Below are positions 40,893 to 48,716 of a DNA stretch of 48,716 nucleotides, piece after piece. Below the pieces are notes generated by a model. The model made no database searches and had not been told where the DNA came from. It was given only the letters and a program-made list of their open reading frames with translations. Made by a program: the position numbers and the translations under genes. Location of the stretch: assembly GCF_000337175.1 (NCBI RefSeq), contig NZ_AOIJ01000046.1:1-48716 (forward strand). Direction: 5' to 3'. The first letter of the stretch is position 1. Every line of letters starts with the position of its first letter. Source of the stretch: Natrinema gari JCM 14663 (GTDB lineage Archaea > Halobacteriota > Halobacteria > Halobacteriales > Natrialbaceae).

Positions 40893-42188
40893 TCAGTTCT
40901 CCTCGCCGGACTCGCCCACCGTCGACACATCCGCGCCGGGCGGTCGAGTACGATTCCGGCTCTCGTCCGGAGTCGCGTCCCCGTCACCGACCGCGTCCGC
41001 TTCGGACCCAGCCTCGGAAATCGAGTCCGGGCGGTCACCGGTGCCGTTGTCGCCGACCGCCGCCGACGGCGGTCGCGGCGGTTCGAAGACGGCCACGAAG
41101 TCGTCGCGGCGAACGGCGTACACTGCCCGGTCCGGGTCGAAGACGATCGCGGTGTCGACATCGATGCCGTACGCGGCCAGCGCCGCCAGGGAATCCACGT
41201 GTGCGTGGGGTCCCTCGAGCGCCGCGTCGGGAAGCGGCAGGACCGTGACGACCTCGTCGAACTGCTCGCGGTCGTCGCGGTACGCGAGCCACTCGCGGTC
41301 GGCCGCCGTCGGTCCGGGGAACCGACGCGAGGCGACCGCGATCGCACCGAGGCCGCCGAGTCCGGCCGCGACGAGCAGCGGTCCGCCGAGGGATCGCATG
41401 GGGCCAGCAGCGGGGGACGCGGATACGGTTTCGTACTCCTCGTAGGATTCGTTGTACGCGTCGCTCGCTTCGTCCTTGAGCCGATAGGTCCCGTCCTCGA
41501 CGCTGATCGGGACCGTGTAGTCGTCCGCGACCGACCGCTCCGCGCCGTCGATCGTGCCATCGATCTCTCGCTCGAGGACGAGGCGGAGTTCCGTCTTCCC
41601 GGGACTCGCTCCGAGGTCGGATTCGATCCGGTCGATTCGTGCCGTGACGGCGGAGACGTTGACGTCGAACGCCGCGGTGACGGACTCGCCCGGCTGGACG
41701 GCCGTTTCGTTCGTCGCCGCGAGCGGTTCGCGCTCGCGCCAGTACACGGTCCCGTTGTCGGGGTCGACCGACCGATACACCAACTCGACCGTCAGGGAGA
41801 CGCTAACGTCCGCAGCGCCGTCGGCCGCGTAGCCCCCGACGAACGTCCCGTTGACCGTCGGACTGACGGCCGAGTAGTACAGCGGTTCGTTCTCGAGTCG
41901 CGTCCCCGCCGGATAGACCGCAGTCGGTTCGGTGACGGAGGCACCGTGAGAGACGGCCCCCGTGGCGGTCCAAGTCGTCTCGACCCGACGGGTCGTTTCC
42001 GCCTCTCCGGTCGGGGCTGCGTAGGCACCGTAACTCATCCACGCGCCCACGGCGAGTAGGCAAATCAGGACGACGACGGCCGGCGTTCGATACGTCGCGA
42101 GCAGGACGCGGAGCCGCACCCGACGCTCCGCGTCCGCCCTCGTTCGTCGCTCCGTCGCGTCGTCGGTTTCGGTCGATCGGAAACACAT
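40893..42188 (-). CDS. DUF5305 family membrane protein
   Basis: A 431-residue protein of the DUF5305 family. One helix near the N-terminus (TPAVVVLICLLAVGAWMSYG, about 35-54) is followed by a beta-rich extracellular domain (about 65-265; GTRLENEPLYYSAVSPTVNG, PGESVTAAFDVNVSAVT), a second helix (LGGPLLVAAGLGGLGAIAVA, about 265-285) and an acidic cytoplasmic tail. Its gene starts 23 nt after the signal peptidase gene, so they are cotranscribed; a role as an accessory or scaffold in the same export system is an inference. ATG 42186-42188. Confidence 0.85.
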   Translation of the reverse strand: MCFRSTETDDATERRTRADAERRVRLRVLLATYRTPAVVVLICLLAVGAWMSYGAYAAPTGEAETTRRVETTWTATGAVSHGASVTEPTAVYPAGTRLENEPLYYSAVSPTVNGTFVGGYAADGAADVSVSLTVELVYRSVDPDNGTVYWREREPLAATNETAVQPGESVTAAFDVNVSAVTARIDRIESDLGASPGKTELRLVLEREIDGTIDGAERSVADDYTVPISVEDGTYRLKDEASDAYNESYEEYETVSASPAAGPMRSLGGPLLVAAGLGGLGAIAVASRRFPGPTAADREWLAYRDDREQFDEVVTVLPLPDAALEGPHAHVDSLAALAAYGIDVDTAIVFDPDRAVYAVRRDDFVAVFEPPRPPSAAVGDNGTGDRPDSISEAGSEADAVGDGDATPDESRNRTRPPGADVSTVGESGEEN

Positions 42189-42211
42189 AGTTCGTGCTCT
42201 GATACAGGGTC

Positions 42212-43360
42212 TCAGTACAACCGCCGGACGAACGATCGCGCCCCCGTACAGCGACTGCGGACCGCCGCCCGTTTCGAGCGGACGTCACCCGGGCCGATGA
42301 GCCATCGACTCAGCAGATACGTCCCACCTCCGAGCAGCGAGACGATCGTCGCGAACGGGAGCCACGGGTGGCACTCGTAGAGCGCGTCGATGACTGGCGC
42401 TGGCAGGACGCATAGATAGCGATACTCGGTGACGTACGTCGGGTAGTGGCCCGTCTCGTCGGGGGCCGTGATCGAAACCGCAACCGTCGTCTCCCCACGG
42501 GGCCCGACCGTCGCCCGTTCGGGCTCGAGGTGGACGTTCTCGTCGCCGGACTCGACGTAGGACCGCGTCGGGACGACCCCGCCGTTGGAAATCGAATAGG
42601 GGACGTCGTCGGTCGTCCCTCGCTCGATCACCAGCGGGCGGTCCGACTCGAACTCCGCGCTGATAACGTCGTAGGACTGGGTACCGGCCGGGACGAGCAT
42701 CGCTGCGGCGGCGGCGAGACCGACCAGAAGCGCGAACCCCGCCGCAAGCAACCGGGGATCGATCCAGCCGTCTCCGGTCCCGCGCTCGTCGCCGGTCGTT
42801 CTCGACTCGAGGGAAGGGGACCGCCGTTCACGAACCGTTTCGACGGCGTAGAGGACGATCGAGAACCCGAGGATCGGCAGCGCGAACTCCGACGCGTCAC
42901 CGGACTCGCTGACGCCGAGTCGGGCTCCGACGCGCTCGAACGTCTCACCTGCCGTCATCACGGTCGTCCCCAGCAGCGGAAGCGTCACGACCTCGCCGTT
43001 CACTCGCCAGCCCTCGGCGACGATCTGGGCGTCCCGGACGTGGGGCTCGCCGCTGTCCTGATCGGTAAACGGGTTCGCGTCCCCGCGCGTAACGTAGCCC
43101 TGTGAGGTCTCCTCGACGACTCGATGAGTCGTGAGACCGCCGCCCTGGATTTTCGTCGCTTCGAAGACGATGATATCGCCCGGCTTGGGATCGTCGGTCA
43201 GTTCGCTTGGGATCGCCACGAATCCGTCGCCGGTGTCGATCGTCGGCTCCATGCTCCCCGTTTCGACGAATCCCAGCAGAACCGGCTGCCCGACGACGAG
43301 AGCACCGAGGGTAACCAGTACGATGCCCCCGACCCCTCGTGTCACCTCTCGTCGAATCAT
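42212..43360 (-). CDS. Signal peptidase I, SipW-like, with C-terminal extension
   Basis: A 382-residue membrane peptidase. Residues 1-110 hold the archaeal/ER-type catalytic core: FVETGSMEPTIDTGDGFVA with nucleophile Ser36, GLTTHRVVEE with His79, and YVTRGDANPFTDQDSGE with the Asp residues. Normal haloarchaeal signal peptidases are shorter; here a long second half with several helices and an Ig-like extracellular region (VPTRSYVESGDENVHLEPE) is added. It lies next to short precursors with SipW-type signals, so it is probably their dedicated peptidase. ATG 43358-43360. Confidence 0.9.
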   Translation of the reverse strand: MIRREVTRGVGGIVLVTLGALVVGQPVLLGFVETGSMEPTIDTGDGFVAIPSELTDDPKPGDIIVFEATKIQGGGLTTHRVVEETSQGYVTRGDANPFTDQDSGEPHVRDAQIVAEGWRVNGEVVTLPLLGTTVMTAGETFERVGARLGVSESGDASEFALPILGFSIVLYAVETVRERRSPSLESRTTGDERGTGDGWIDPRLLAAGFALLVGLAAAAAMLVPAGTQSYDVISAEFESDRPLVIERGTTDDVPYSISNGGVVPTRSYVESGDENVHLEPERATVGPRGETTVAVSITAPDETGHYPTYVTEYRYLCVLPAPVIDALYECHPWLPFATIVSLLGGGTYLLSRWLIGPGDVRSKRAAVRSRCTGARSFVRRLY

Positions 43361-43383
43361 GCCTCACATAGTGCAGCAATAGT

Positions 43384-43398
43384 ATACTACTTATACAT
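43384..43398 (-). promoter_or_regulatory. TATA box of the signal peptidase gene
   Basis: On the minus strand GTATAAGTAGTATAC lies 24-38 nt before the ATG, in an A/T-rich island. The peptidase and DUF5305 genes therefore have their own promoter apart from the precursor genes upstream. Confidence 0.55.
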
Positions 43399-43543
43399 TT
43401 GTGATAGTTAACACGTTAGGCGGGGGAAACCGTGGCTCCCGCGGCTCGAGGCTGCTGCCGTTCGGGTCCGAATCGGGCCCTCGTCCCCGTCCATCGATGA
43501 CTCGAGGTGGGACTGCCCGTGGTCGCGTCCGGAGGAGCGAACC

Positions 43544-44089
43544 TTACATTGCCTCGGCCCTCACGATCGCGTCCGCATCGAAGTTCTCAACGGCCGACTC
43601 TCCGGTCTCGATCCTGAGGCCGATCACTTGCGCGGTGCCCGTTCCGAGGGTAATGGGATCGTCGTAAAGCAGGCTATCGACATCGGTCCCGGGGTAGAAC
43701 TGGACGGTGAGTCCGCTTGCAGTCGGGTCGAAGTCGCCGTCGGCCAACTTACCGATCGACACCGCGACCTCCTGGGAGCCCTGGTTCTCGATCCGGAACA
43801 CCTCGTCGAACTCGTAGACCGAATTCGGTCCGACGCCGTCGCCGTTGTCCGCCGTTCCGGTCGCGTCGTTGATGTCGATCGAAAGTTCGTTGTTGGCACT
43901 GCTGTCCTGGTTGACGAACGTCGCATTCGCCGCCTGCGTCGGACTGAGTGCGAGGTATGCCTGATCGTCGTCGGCGACGGTGACCCCGACCGATCGATCG
44001 GCTTCGGCGCTCGTGAACGCACCCGTCCCGAGCGCGACGCCGCTGGTGGCGACCGCGCCGAATCCGGCCAACAGCCGTCTCCGATTCAT
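43544..44089 (-). CDS. SipW-type secreted precursor, DUF1102/TasA-like
   Basis: A 181-residue secreted protein. The N-terminus MNRRRLLAGFGAVATSGVAL is a twin-arginine/SipW-like signal, with GTGAFTSAEADRSV at the cleavage region. The mature domain is beta-rich: SVGVTVADDDQAYLALSP, an Asn/Asp-rich stretch, then VFRIENQGSQEVAVSIG and IGLRIETGESAVENF. This is the pattern of archaeal DUF1102 proteins related to TasA/camelysin fibre proteins. ATG 44087-44089 preferred over 44104. It follows the similar 44104-44631 gene after 14 nt. Confidence 0.82.
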   Translation of the reverse strand: MNRRRLLAGFGAVATSGVALGTGAFTSAEADRSVGVTVADDDQAYLALSPTQAANATFVNQDSSANNELSIDINDATGTADNGDGVGPNSVYEFDEVFRIENQGSQEVAVSIGKLADGDFDPTASGLTVQFYPGTDVDSLLYDDPITLGTGTAQVIGLRIETGESAVENFDADAIVRAEAM

Positions 44090-44103
44090 ACTCGACGACC
44101 TCA

Positions 44104-44631
44104 TCAGGCCTCCGCGCCGATCGTCAGCGTTCCCGAGAGATTCGACGTGCCGGCGTTGATGGCGAAGTCCACGTTGACCGACTTGCCGACCCCGAGTTCG
44201 TAGGTGTCATCACTATCGCCGTCGTCCTCCGCGAGCGCGACGGTGATACCGTCCGAACTCGGTGCCGAGAGACTCCCCGGCAACTGCGCACTCAGGTCAC
44301 CCGACCCGCTCAGACTGACCTCCACGGGTTGAGTCCCCTGATTCGTGATCGTGAACACGTCCTCGGCGACGGTGTCCGCGTTCGGATTCACACCGTTGCC
44401 GCCGTTGCTGGAGTCGACGAAGTCGACGGCGTACTCGTCGCCGGACGTGTCGAAGTACATATCGTTCGCCTCCCCCGAGTTGTCCAGTCCGAGGTACGCG
44501 TTGGCGTCCTCGGTGACCTGCACGTCGACCTGTCGGTCGGCCTCGACGCTCGAGAACGCGCCGGTTCCGATAACTGCGGCTGTGCCCGATGCCAGTGCTC
44601 CCATTCCGATGACGAATTTGCGTCGTTGCAT
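44104..44631 (-). CDS. SipW-type secreted precursor, DUF1102/TasA-like
   Basis: A 175-residue paralogue of the next gene. The signal is MQRRKFVIGMGALASGTAAV, then GTGAFSSVEADRQVDVQV. The mature domain has NAYLGLDNSGEANDMYFD, VFTITNQGTQPVEVSLSG and GKSVNVDFAINAG, ending with TIGAEA. It is the first gene of the minus-strand operon. Its mature part is Asp/Asn/Ser-rich with few Lys, as expected for a halophile surface or matrix protein. ATG 44629-44631. Confidence 0.85.
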   Translation of the reverse strand: MQRRKFVIGMGALASGTAAVIGTGAFSSVEADRQVDVQVTEDANAYLGLDNSGEANDMYFDTSGDEYAVDFVDSSNGGNGVNPNADTVAEDVFTITNQGTQPVEVSLSGSGDLSAQLPGSLSAPSSDGITVALAEDDGDSDDTYELGVGKSVNVDFAINAGTSNLSGTLTIGAEA

Positions 44632-44701
44632 TGGTGAATTCTCCGTTGTCGTGTGGCCTGCGTCCGACCGCTCGTCACCTACGCCGCGACTCGTCGCGTC
44701 T

Positions 44702-44720
44702 GATCCCCGCCGCGGGGATC
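44702..44720. promoter_or_regulatory. 19-bp palindrome upstream of the precursor operon
   Basis: GATCCCCG and CGGGGATC are separated by three bases. It lies 71 nt before the precursor start and 25 nt inside a TATA-like patch (tattgtaatacg on the plus strand, about 44748). It could be an operator or a 5'-leader hairpin. The whole divergent gap (44632-45148) has no gene. Confidence 0.45.
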
Positions 44721-45097
44721 ACGGATCGGGGATGGCTGACAAGGGATATTGTAATACGTTCGTGTCCGAAATCTCAACCGCTCCTTCGGCGGATTCAACC
44801 GTCTGCTGACCAGTTCGGAACGATTGGCTATGCCCGGTTGACCCGCCCGAAGCGAAACGCAACGTCGTATGCCCTGCGGCCCGGTGTCCGTCGGTTCGGA
44901 GTCAACGGGTCACTGACCGAGCGATCAGTGCGGTATTGGGATCGTTGACTCCCGGGTCCGGCCGTCCCTGCAGCCTCGAGAGCTGGTCTATCGACGGTTG
45001 ACGCGTCGGTATGCCAGGGTTTCGTCTCACGATACCGGTCGGAACACGAGAAAGGAGTCAATAAAATCGGGGTTTTCGAACCGATCACGGACAACCA

Positions 45098-45105
45098 CTT
45101 ATTTA
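45098..45105 (+). promoter_or_regulatory. TATA box of the membrane HTH gene
   Basis: CTTATTTA lies 44-51 nt before ATG 45149, predicting a leader of roughly 20 nt. Confidence 0.45.
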
Positions 45106-45148
45106 CGTCCTAACACTTTTACCGGGGAATGTAGTACGTCGATCCGAA

Positions 45149-45817
45149 ATGGGGGCGACTCAGATCGAACCGTCCGGGGACGCTGACGCGTCGCAGCCGG
45201 ACCCGGACCCCGAATCAGACGAGATGGGGGTGAACGCCTCGGCAGCCGCCGACTCGCTCACCGAGGACGAACTCTTTACCATCCTCTCGAACCGACGACG
45301 GCGGTACATTCTCCACGAGTTGATGCGAGCGGACGAACGGCTCGATATCGGCACCCTCTCGCAGGAAATCGCCGCCTGTGAGGACGACATCGAACTCACG
45401 GAGGTCTCGAGCAGCGACCGCAAACGGGTGTACACGGCGCTTCGCCAGTCGCATCTCCCGAAGATGGACGAGGCCGGCGTCGTCGATTTCGACCGCGATC
45501 GGGGAACGGTCGAACCGACCCCCGCCCTCGAGGACGTCGAAATTTACATGGACATCGTCCGCGGGCGCGAGATTCCCTGGAGCGACTACTATCTCGGATT
45601 GGTGGCGCTTTCCGGCCTCTTATTTGCGGTCGTGTCGATCGGACCCGGCCCGTTCGCGTCGCTCTCGCCGTCAGCGTGGGGCCTGTTCGTCGTCGTCTCC
45701 TTCGGCGTCTCCGCGGTCGCCCACCGCTACTACGCGCGACGCACCCGCCTCGGAATCGGCGACGACCCGTCGGCCGTGGCCCTTGAGTACCGGAACGAAA
45801 CGGACCCGGACGGCTGA
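45149..45817 (+). CDS. Membrane-anchored DUF7344-type regulator
   Basis: A 222-residue protein with an acidic N-terminal 35 residues, a winged helix (about 38-120; ELFTILSNRRRRYILHELMR, SSSDRKRVYTALRQSHLPKM, DEAGVVDFDRDRGTVEP), then two membrane helices (YYLGLVALSGLLFAVVSIG, LSPSAWGLFVVVSFGVSAVA) and a short tail. This architecture is common in haloarchaea. Placed divergently from the SipW/precursor operon and before another precursor gene, it probably regulates this cluster. ATG 45149. Confidence 0.82.
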   Translation: MGATQIEPSGDADASQPDPDPESDEMGVNASAAADSLTEDELFTILSNRRRRYILHELMRADERLDIGTLSQEIAACEDDIELTEVSSSDRKRVYTALRQSHLPKMDEAGVVDFDRDRGTVEPTPALEDVEIYMDIVRGREIPWSDYYLGLVALSGLLFAVVSIGPGPFASLSPSAWGLFVVVSFGVSAVAHRYYARRTRLGIGDDPSAVALEYRNETDPDG

Positions 45818-45905
45818 TGGCGCGTCGACCGGTCGGCGCGACCTCGAGACCGCACTCGCCATCGGCAGCGCCCCCGCCAGCGAACCCACTGGACACGAAC
45901 GGCCC

Positions 45906-46481
45906 ATGAAACGAACGCGACGCGCTGCGCTGGCCCTGATCGCCGGTTCGAGTAGCGTCCTCGCCGTCGAAACGGCCGGGTTCTCGAGCGCGGACGCTGA
46001 CCGTGACGTTCGCGTCGCCCCCGCCAGTGACGCAACCGGCTATCTCGGACTGACTGAGGATGGGGTCGAGGACGACGGCGTGCTGTTCGGAGGAGGCCCG
46101 CGCCACCCGCCAGTCCGGTTCGATCTCAGCAACCAGTGTCCGGCGTCGCTCACCGTCGCGCTTACCGTCGACCCGTTTCGGCTTCAGTCGGCCGACGGGG
46201 AGTCGATCGACGGCACCCGGTTCGTCATCGACGGCGGGACCGGAGGATTAGGGCCGGGCGAGCGGGTCGACGCCGTGACGATCGGGGTCCCGCCGGACTC
46301 GGTCGACAGCGGGGAGACGATCACCGGACTGGTCGCGATCGATGCGAGAGGAGACGACATCCGCATCGAAGCCGAGCGCGAACTCACGATCGCGGTCCCC
46401 GACACGGGGTCGAGACAGCAACGCTCGGGTACGACTGGGCAGTCGGGGTCAGTGCCGGCATCGAACTCGAGCGAGTCCTGA
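45906..46481 (+). CDS. Third SipW-type precursor, divergent DUF1102-like
   Basis: A 191-residue secreted protein. The signal MKRTRRAALALIAGSSSVLA then AGFSSADADRDV parallels the two precursors across the divergent promoter, and RDVRVAPASDATGYLGLTED matches their mature start. The rest is beta-rich (GGTGGLGPGERVDAVTIG, GETITGLVAIDARGDDIRIE). The signal keeps only a KRTRR basic patch. It is 88 nt after the HTH gene on the same strand. Confidence 0.72.
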   Translation: MKRTRRAALALIAGSSSVLAVETAGFSSADADRDVRVAPASDATGYLGLTEDGVEDDGVLFGGGPRHPPVRFDLSNQCPASLTVALTVDPFRLQSADGESIDGTRFVIDGGTGGLGPGERVDAVTIGVPPDSVDSGETITGLVAIDARGDDIRIEAERELTIAVPDTGSRQQRSGTTGQSGSVPASNSSES

Positions 46482-46589
46482 CGAATGCCGGCCCGCCGGC
46501 GGCGAACACGGGTCCCCCAGCGGGGCGGCCGTCGAACTCGCCGGTGAGCGGAATCCGGCTCCCAGGAGAAACGCTGCCACCGGCAGCGA

Positions 46590-47513
46590 CTACAGTTCGC
46601 CGATGATCTCGTCGGCGAATGTCGACAGCGCCGCCTCTCGGTCATCGTTTTGGAGTCCGATGATCGCGTGGTCGAGCCCGTAGTCCGCGAGCCGGGCGAA
46701 GTACGCCCGGAACCACTCGACGCCGGCGTGGAATCCGAGGTGGAGCGGCTCCGGTCCGGCCGTCGGATCGTCGGCTAACTCGACCCGGACAGCGATCGCG
46801 AACGGCTTCTCGCCGGCGACCTCGCGCCAGTCCACGAGGTAGTCCTCGAGCGTCCGTTCGGGCAGGTGATAGAACAGCCAGCCGTCGCCGTGCTCGGCGA
46901 TCCACTCCCGGGACTGCCGGGCGTGACCGGTCGGGAGCAGCGGTAGCGTCTCCGTCGTCGGCGTTGGCACCACGTCGAGGTCGCCCTCGAGCCGTCCCCA
47001 CTGGCCCTCGAGTTCGGGAAAGTCCTCGCGCCAGACGGCGCGAAGCGTCTCGACGGACTCGCGGAACAGGTGACCGCGCTCCTCGCGGTCGACATCGAAG
47101 GCGGGGTACTCGGGGTCGCGGTCGCCGGAGGCGACACCGAGGACGAGTCGTCCGTCCGAGAGGCGATCGACCGTCGCCGCGGATGTCGCGACGTGGAGGG
47201 GGTGGCGAAGCGTGAGCACGACGCTCGAGGTTCCCAGCGCGATGTCGTCGGTGTGGGCGGCGACGTGCGAGAGCCACGGCCACGTCTCGAACGTCTGACC
47301 GGCATCACCGAACGTCGGCCAGTAGGTCGGGACATCGCGGGCCCAGAGCCCGTCGAACCCGACCGACTCGGCGTGGTTCGCGAGGTGCAGTTCGTCTTCG
47401 ATGGGCGGCGACGAACGGGTCGCTCCCGTGAGCGGAAAGCCGGCACCGAAGGTCAGACCGTCGCGCTCGAACAGGCGTCGATAGCCAGCGTTTTCGTGTC
47501 CACCGGCAGGCAT
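46590..47513 (-). CDS. Luciferase-like (LLM class) oxidoreductase
   Basis: A 307-residue TIM-barrel flavin-dependent oxidoreductase of the luciferase-like family, resembling the TIGR03571 group. Landmarks are ERDGLTFGAGFPLTG about residue 20, VGFDGLWARDVPTYWPTFG about 52, GTSSVVLTLRHPLHVATSAA about 95 and DGRLVLGVASGDRDPEYPAF about 123. F420 or FMN may be the cofactor; substrate unknown. ATG 47511-47513. Confidence 0.87.
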   Translation of the reverse strand: MPAGGHENAGYRRLFERDGLTFGAGFPLTGATRSSPPIEDELHLANHAESVGFDGLWARDVPTYWPTFGDAGQTFETWPWLSHVAAHTDDIALGTSSVVLTLRHPLHVATSAATVDRLSDGRLVLGVASGDRDPEYPAFDVDREERGHLFRESVETLRAVWREDFPELEGQWGRLEGDLDVVPTPTTETLPLLPTGHARQSREWIAEHGDGWLFYHLPERTLEDYLVDWREVAGEKPFAIAVRVELADDPTAGPEPLHLGFHAGVEWFRAYFARLADYGLDHAIIGLQNDDREAALSTFADEIIGEL

Positions 47514-47683
47514 TCGACTGTGCTATCGGCTGGACCGGCATGACGATGGCGTTGGCCAGCCACTGTTGCCGGTACCGCGGCGCTCGAGGTCGGGCGAATG
47601 GAGCCCGGCGCGCGGGCGCTCGCGAGAGCGTCGTCACTCCTCGGCGCTGAGAAAAAGGGAGAATCGAGAGCGTCGCCGGGTCC

Positions 47684-48698
47684 TCAGTCGTCGGCGGGTG
47701 TCGCGCCGCTGGCGCCTTCGGCCTGCTCTTTCGTCCAGGACAGCTTGCCACCGGCAGCGAGGATTGCGCGCTCGCGCTCGGAGGCGTCGAGCGTCGCCGT
47801 GTACTCGTCCTCGCCGTTGATGCGGACGGTGAACTCCTCCTGGCCGCTGGTAACGGCGTCGTAGACGTCGTCGACGATCTCGACATCGTCGCCCTGATCG
47901 ATGTTCTCGTAGGTGTCCTCGTCGATCGTCAGCGGGACGATCCCGAAGTTGAAGAGGTTCGCGCGGTGGATGCGTGCGAAGCTCTGTGCGAGGACGCCCT
48001 CGATACCGAGGTACATCGGACACAGCGCGGCGTGTTCTCGCGAGGAACCCTGGCCGTAGTTCTCGCCGGCGACGAGGAAGCCGCCGTCGGCTTCGAGCGC
48101 GCGGTCGGCGAAGGTCTCGTCGACCCGGGAAAGGGTGAACTCGGAGAGCTTGGGGACGTTCGACCGGTACATCAGGATGTCTTGGGTCGCGGGGATGATG
48201 TGGTCGGTCGTGATGTTGTCCTCCATCTTCAAGAGCGCTTCACCCTGAATGTCCGTGCCGAGCTGGTCTTTCAGCGGCACGTCGCCGATGTTCGGGCCCT
48301 TGATGAGCTCGTCGTCAACGGCCTCGTCTGGACTGATGAGGTCCGTCTTGGAGCCGTCGTACTCGTCTGGGAGTTCGACGCCGGGGGCCTCGAGGTCGCC
48401 GAGTTCGTCGGCGAGGTCTCGCGGGTCGACGATTTCGCCCTTGATCGCGGCCGCGGCCGCGACCTCCGGCGAACAGAGGTAGACGTTGTCGTCTTCGATT
48501 CCCGAACGGCCCTCGAAGTTGCGGTTGAAGGTCCGCAGCGAAACCGAATCCGAGGAGGGGACGTGACCGATGCCGATACAGGCACCGCAGGTCGCCTCGG
48601 AGAAGTTGACGCCGGCGGCCATCATCTCCGAGACCCAGCCCTCGCGGGCGAGCATCTCGGAGGCCTGCTTGGAGCCGGGTGCGACGATCGTATCGGTC
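47684..48698 (-). CDS. acn: Aconitate hydratase, 5'-truncated by contig end
   Basis: The last 338 residues of a TCA-cycle aconitase of the short AcnA/homoaconitase-related type. SEATCGACIGIGHVPSSDSV includes two of the [4Fe-4S] ligands (CGAC), FNRNFEGRSGIEDDNVYLCS follows, and the swivel domain has LKMEDNITTDHIIPATQDIL and GENYGQGSSREHAALCPMYL with substrate-binding Ser/Arg. The protein ends GATPADD. The N-terminal half lies beyond the window, cut off by the adapter. Confidence 0.95.
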
Positions 48699-48716
48699 CT
48701 GTCTCTTATACACATC
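48699..48716. other. Tn5/Nextera mosaic-end adapter (reverse complement)
   Basis: The last 18 bases are the reverse complement of the sequence at 1-19: untrimmed library adapter. The contig ends here inside aconitase. Confidence 0.95.

Noticed and set aside
1-48716. tRNA, rRNA or CRISPR arrays
   Set aside because: I looked for T-loop words, conserved rRNA stretches and regularly spaced direct repeats and found none.

Overview
The window is about 48.7 kb of a haloarchaeal chromosome. The genes are GC-rich, their products are strongly acidic, start codons sit 24-35 nt downstream of TATA-like boxes, and markers such as archaeal DnaG, eIF2-gamma, Rpo7, Spt4, S6e and an LWR-salt protein are present. 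A member of the Natrialbales (Natrinema/Haloterrigena-like) is my guess; the sequence itself proves only Halobacteria. Both ends carry Tn5 (Nextera) mosaic-end sequence, so the window is a contig with untrimmed adapters, and dnaG (left) and aconitase (right) are cut by the contig ends.

Left third (1-14 kb): dnaG 3' part; a DUF92 membrane protein next to two cis-prenyltransferase homologues that look like the two halves of a heteromeric enzyme; a small HTH protein; a haem operon (fused siroheme decarboxylase AhbAB, precorrin-2 dehydrogenase, HemA); then single genes for a zinc-finger peptide, a HAD hydrolase, LWR-salt, pterin dehydratase, a Bat-type regulator and a DUF389 membrane protein.

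Middle (14-31 kb): two adjacent broken small genes (membrane peptide with frameshift, dodecin with internal stop), a MATE transporter, a geranylgeranyl-reductase-family flavoprotein, a relic of a fumarylacetoacetate-hydrolase-like gene, a photolyase, the tight information-processing operon eIF2-gamma/PIN/Rpo7/Spt4/dephospho-CoA kinase, a DUF5787 protein that may be a nuclease, a PhnP-like hydrolase, a degenerate nucleotidyltransferase, DUF2237, an AAA ATPase, three UspA proteins, a GNAT enzyme and a DHH phosphoesterase.

31.1-34.1 kb is a visibly AT-rich island between two convergent chromosomal genes. It has a FilR1-like winged-helix regulator, a divergent Tat-exported protein of unknown family and a 60-residue two-helix membrane peptide. 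An identical 11-mer sits at -34 to -24 in both divergent promoters, and a 14/16 direct repeat flanks most of the island. This is the best candidate for an undescribed system (a regulated secreted effector with a possible membrane partner).

Right third (34-48.7 kb): housekeeping genes (S6e, PadR regulator, small membrane proteins), an accessory patch with a possible toxin-antitoxin pair, a MITE-like element and a truncated pRiA4b ORF-3-like gene, a beta-CASP nuclease, then a SipW/TasA-like export cluster: two short Tat/SipW-type precursors, a signal peptidase I, a DUF5305 membrane protein, and across a divergent promoter a membrane-anchored HTH protein and a third precursor. A luciferase-like oxidoreductase and the 3' part of aconitase close the window. 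I saw no tRNA, rRNA, CRISPR array or transposase gene.
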